A DNA stretch of 48,206 bases from the IMG/VR virus record IMGVR_UViG_3300025652_000122, positions 1 through 48,206 of that record; one strand, 5' to 3'. Position numbers and translations under genes: made by a program. The stretch comes from a virus. This document shows positions 47,287 through 48,206 of this stretch, in pieces. Within the stretch, counting starts at the first letter, position 1. Every line of letters starts with the position of its first letter. A model generated the notes under the pieces. The model ran no database searches and was not told where the DNA came from. It saw nothing but the letters and a program-made list of their open reading frames with translations.

Positions 47287-47652
47287 TTAAGGGCTCCTTC
47301 GGGAGCCCTTTTCATTGTAGTGATGGATTCTGTGGCAATTAGCGCAGAGCACAATGCATTTCTTTACTTCTTCTCGTGCCTTTGCATATCTTCGCTGTCC
47401 TGTAAGGTAGTGCACACTGTGCTCTTTTGTAGCGGGGTCTTTGTGGTGAAAATCCAGCGCAGCCGGGTGACTAAACCCGCATTTTGCGCAGGAAAGGGTT
47501 GCTTTGTATTCGCTCCACAGCTTTTTTCTTCGGGCTTTATCCGCCTGTGAAGCGGCAATAACTGCCTCCCGATTCTTTCGGTAATGCCTTGCTGCATACT
47601 CTCGCTGCTTTGCTTTTTTCTCGTCAGGGGTTTTTTCTGCCATTTGCGCCAT
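47287..47652 (-). CDS. HNH homing-type endonuclease
   Basis: A 121-residue protein on the strand opposite to all surrounding genes. A basic N-terminus (about 1-50) precedes the HNH core: CAKCGFSHPAALDFHHKDP (Cys pair plus DFHH) and CIVLCANCHRIHHYN. Free-standing HNH genes of this size are typical selfish insertions in phage genomes, or can act at cos sites in packaging. Its last codons encode the capsid terminator on the other strand. The start might be the ATG 3 codons in (MAEKTPDEK). Confidence 0.9.
   Translation of the reverse strand: MAQMAEKTPDEKKAKQREYAARHYRKNREAVIAASQADKARRKKLWSEYKATLSCAKCGFSHPAALDFHHKDPATKEHSVHYLTGQRRYAKAREEVKKCIVLCANCHRIHHYNEKGSRRSP
47289..47313 (+). terminator. Terminator with TTCG tetraloop
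   Basis: AAGGGCTCC (47289-47297), TTCG loop, GGAGCCCTT (47302-47310), then TTCATT. A classic rightward intrinsic terminator of the capsid operon; it lies inside the 3' end of the opposite-strand HNH gene. Confidence 0.92.
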
Positions 47653-47657
47653 TATAG

Positions 47658-47752
47658 TTGCACCGACTGTTGTAAAGTGCTATATTTGAGTCAATCCGGG
47701 GTTATCCGGTGTATCTGACAGTCCCGGCTGACGACATGCAGACAGATACGCC
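47658..47752 (+). promoter_or_regulatory. Promoter and long leader hairpin before the tail genes
   Basis: TTGCAC (47658-47663), 17-bp spacer, TATATT (47681-47686). GGTGTATCTG (47708-47717) pairs with CAGATACGCC (47743-47752), one wobble, with an inner CAG-TCCCGG-CTG stem (47719-47730). It ends 23 nt before ATG 47776, after which AAGGAAATATC serves as the ribosome site. Confidence 0.6.
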
Positions 47753-47775
47753 ACACTTGCATGTAAGGAAATATC

Positions 47776-47958
47776 ATGGCTCAAACCACATTCTCCGGCC
47801 CAGTCGTATCTACAAACGGCTTTACTGGCCCCGTCACCACCACGGAAGATGTCAGCATGACTGGCACTGCTAACGTAATCGTTATCCCAACATCTGACCC
47901 CGGCGTTGCTGGCGCAATTTGGAATAATGCAGGTACGTTGGCCGTATCCGCCGGTTAA
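47776..47958 (+). CDS. Small structural protein, tail or decoration
   Basis: A 60-residue Thr/Val/Gly-rich protein, MAQTTFSGPVVSTNGFTGPV at the start, ending NNAGTLAVSAG. The beta-strand-like repeats and position after the capsid gene are typical of small virion proteins in aquatic phages. Function inferred from position only. Confidence 0.68.
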   Translation: MAQTTFSGPVVSTNGFTGPVTTTEDVSMTGTANVIVIPTSDPGVAGAIWNNAGTLAVSAG

Positions 47959-47966
47959 TCTAGCTC

Positions 47967-47994
47967 ACCCCGGCAACGGGGTTTAATTTGTTTT
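47967..47994 (+). terminator. Short hairpin with GCAA loop
   Basis: ACCCCG (47967-47972), GCAA (GNRA-type loop), CGGGGT (47977-47982), then TTAATTTGTTTTT. Partial terminator or leader element between two small structural genes. Confidence 0.6.
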
Positions 47995-48008
47995 TAAGGA
48001 GCTAGATT

Positions 48009-48206
48009 ATGGGATACATGAGTGACGTAAAAAGTACGCGCTTAGCCGGAGCAGGGGGAGCCATTTTTGGTGGTCCTGCACGCGTTAAAGGTGTGTATAT
48101 TGTCGCCAGCGGCACTGGCGGTTCTGTTGTGATTCGAGACGGCGGAGCCACCGGCACAATTGTCGCCACATTAGATACTCCTGCGGCAGCAGGGATGGTC
48201 TATATG
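48009..48206 (+). CDS. Small tail/structural protein, 3' end missing
   Basis: AAGGAGCTAGATT precedes the ATG. The 66 visible residues, MGYMSDVKSTRLAGAGGAIF at the start with ARVKGVYIVASGTGGSVVIR, match a small beta-rich family found after capsid genes in aquatic phages. The frame is open at the window end. Confidence 0.78.
   Translation, partial: MGYMSDVKSTRLAGAGGAIFGGPARVKGVYIVASGTGGSVVIRDGGATGTIVATLDTPAAAGMVYM

Noticed and set aside
1-48206. tRNA genes
   Set aside because: I saw no cloverleaf with TTCRA arm and acceptor pairing by eye; a tRNAscan run would be decisive.

Overview
The window is almost certainly a tailed-phage (Caudoviricetes) genome segment, probably most of one genome cut open inside the tail genes. 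It carries packaging, head, lysis, ejection-protein and replication modules on about 48.2 kb. A gene is open at each end. The portal, a gp10-like structural protein and several very large glycine- or alanine-rich putative ejection proteins, with no visible tape measure, sheath or tail tube, suggest a podovirus-like particle. Tail genes may lie outside the window, so this is an inference. Gene families resemble those of uncultured aquatic (marine or freshwater) phages. Promoters (TTGACA/TATAAT-like) and Shine-Dalgarno sequences (AGAAAGGA, AAGGAG) fit a Gram-negative, probably proteobacterial host; the host itself cannot be read from the sequence. No integrase or repressor is visible, so a lytic lifestyle is likeliest.

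Layout: (1) 1-3312, the end of a DUF7483-type tail protein, then a lysis cassette (membrane protein, holin-like protein, two small exported Cys proteins, M15 peptidase endolysin). (2) 3322-15723, a rightward structural run: gp10-like protein, C1q-like fibre or appendage protein, four large putative internal virion proteins and a small basic protein. (3) 15739-17924, a leftward pair: RecB/Cas4-like PD-(D/E)XK nuclease and SNF2-type helicase. (4) 18014-24871, rightward replication genes: SSB-like protein, AEP primase, UvrD-like helicase and family A DNA polymerase with Leu at the position equivalent to E. coli Phe762. (5) 24921-28959, a leftward train of 15 tiny genes mostly joined by 4-nt ATGA overlaps, ending in a 50-residue exported cysteine-rich peptide. 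(6) 28960-29367, an AT-rich divergent intergenic region with five GACGTAAT-type octamers, a candidate origin or operator. (7) 29368-30627, terminase small subunit and VRR-NUC-like nuclease. (8) 30628-34776, small accessory genes, several of them preceded by their own promoter, a sequence-unrelated 5' hairpin and a near-identical AGAAAGGATA leader. (9) 35190-48206, terminase large subunit, a 1459-residue multidomain virion protein (lytic transglycosylase, toxin-like domain, HExxH, PcfJ-like), portal, GroES-like co-chaperonin, scaffold, minor head proteins, major capsid protein, an HNH endonuclease on the opposite strand, and the first tail genes.

The features most worth following are the hairpin-led single-gene cassettes of region 8, the exported Cys-rich microprotein, the multidomain ejection protein with its FAxGGxA motif shared across three putative virion proteins, the phage co-chaperonin and the octamer cluster.
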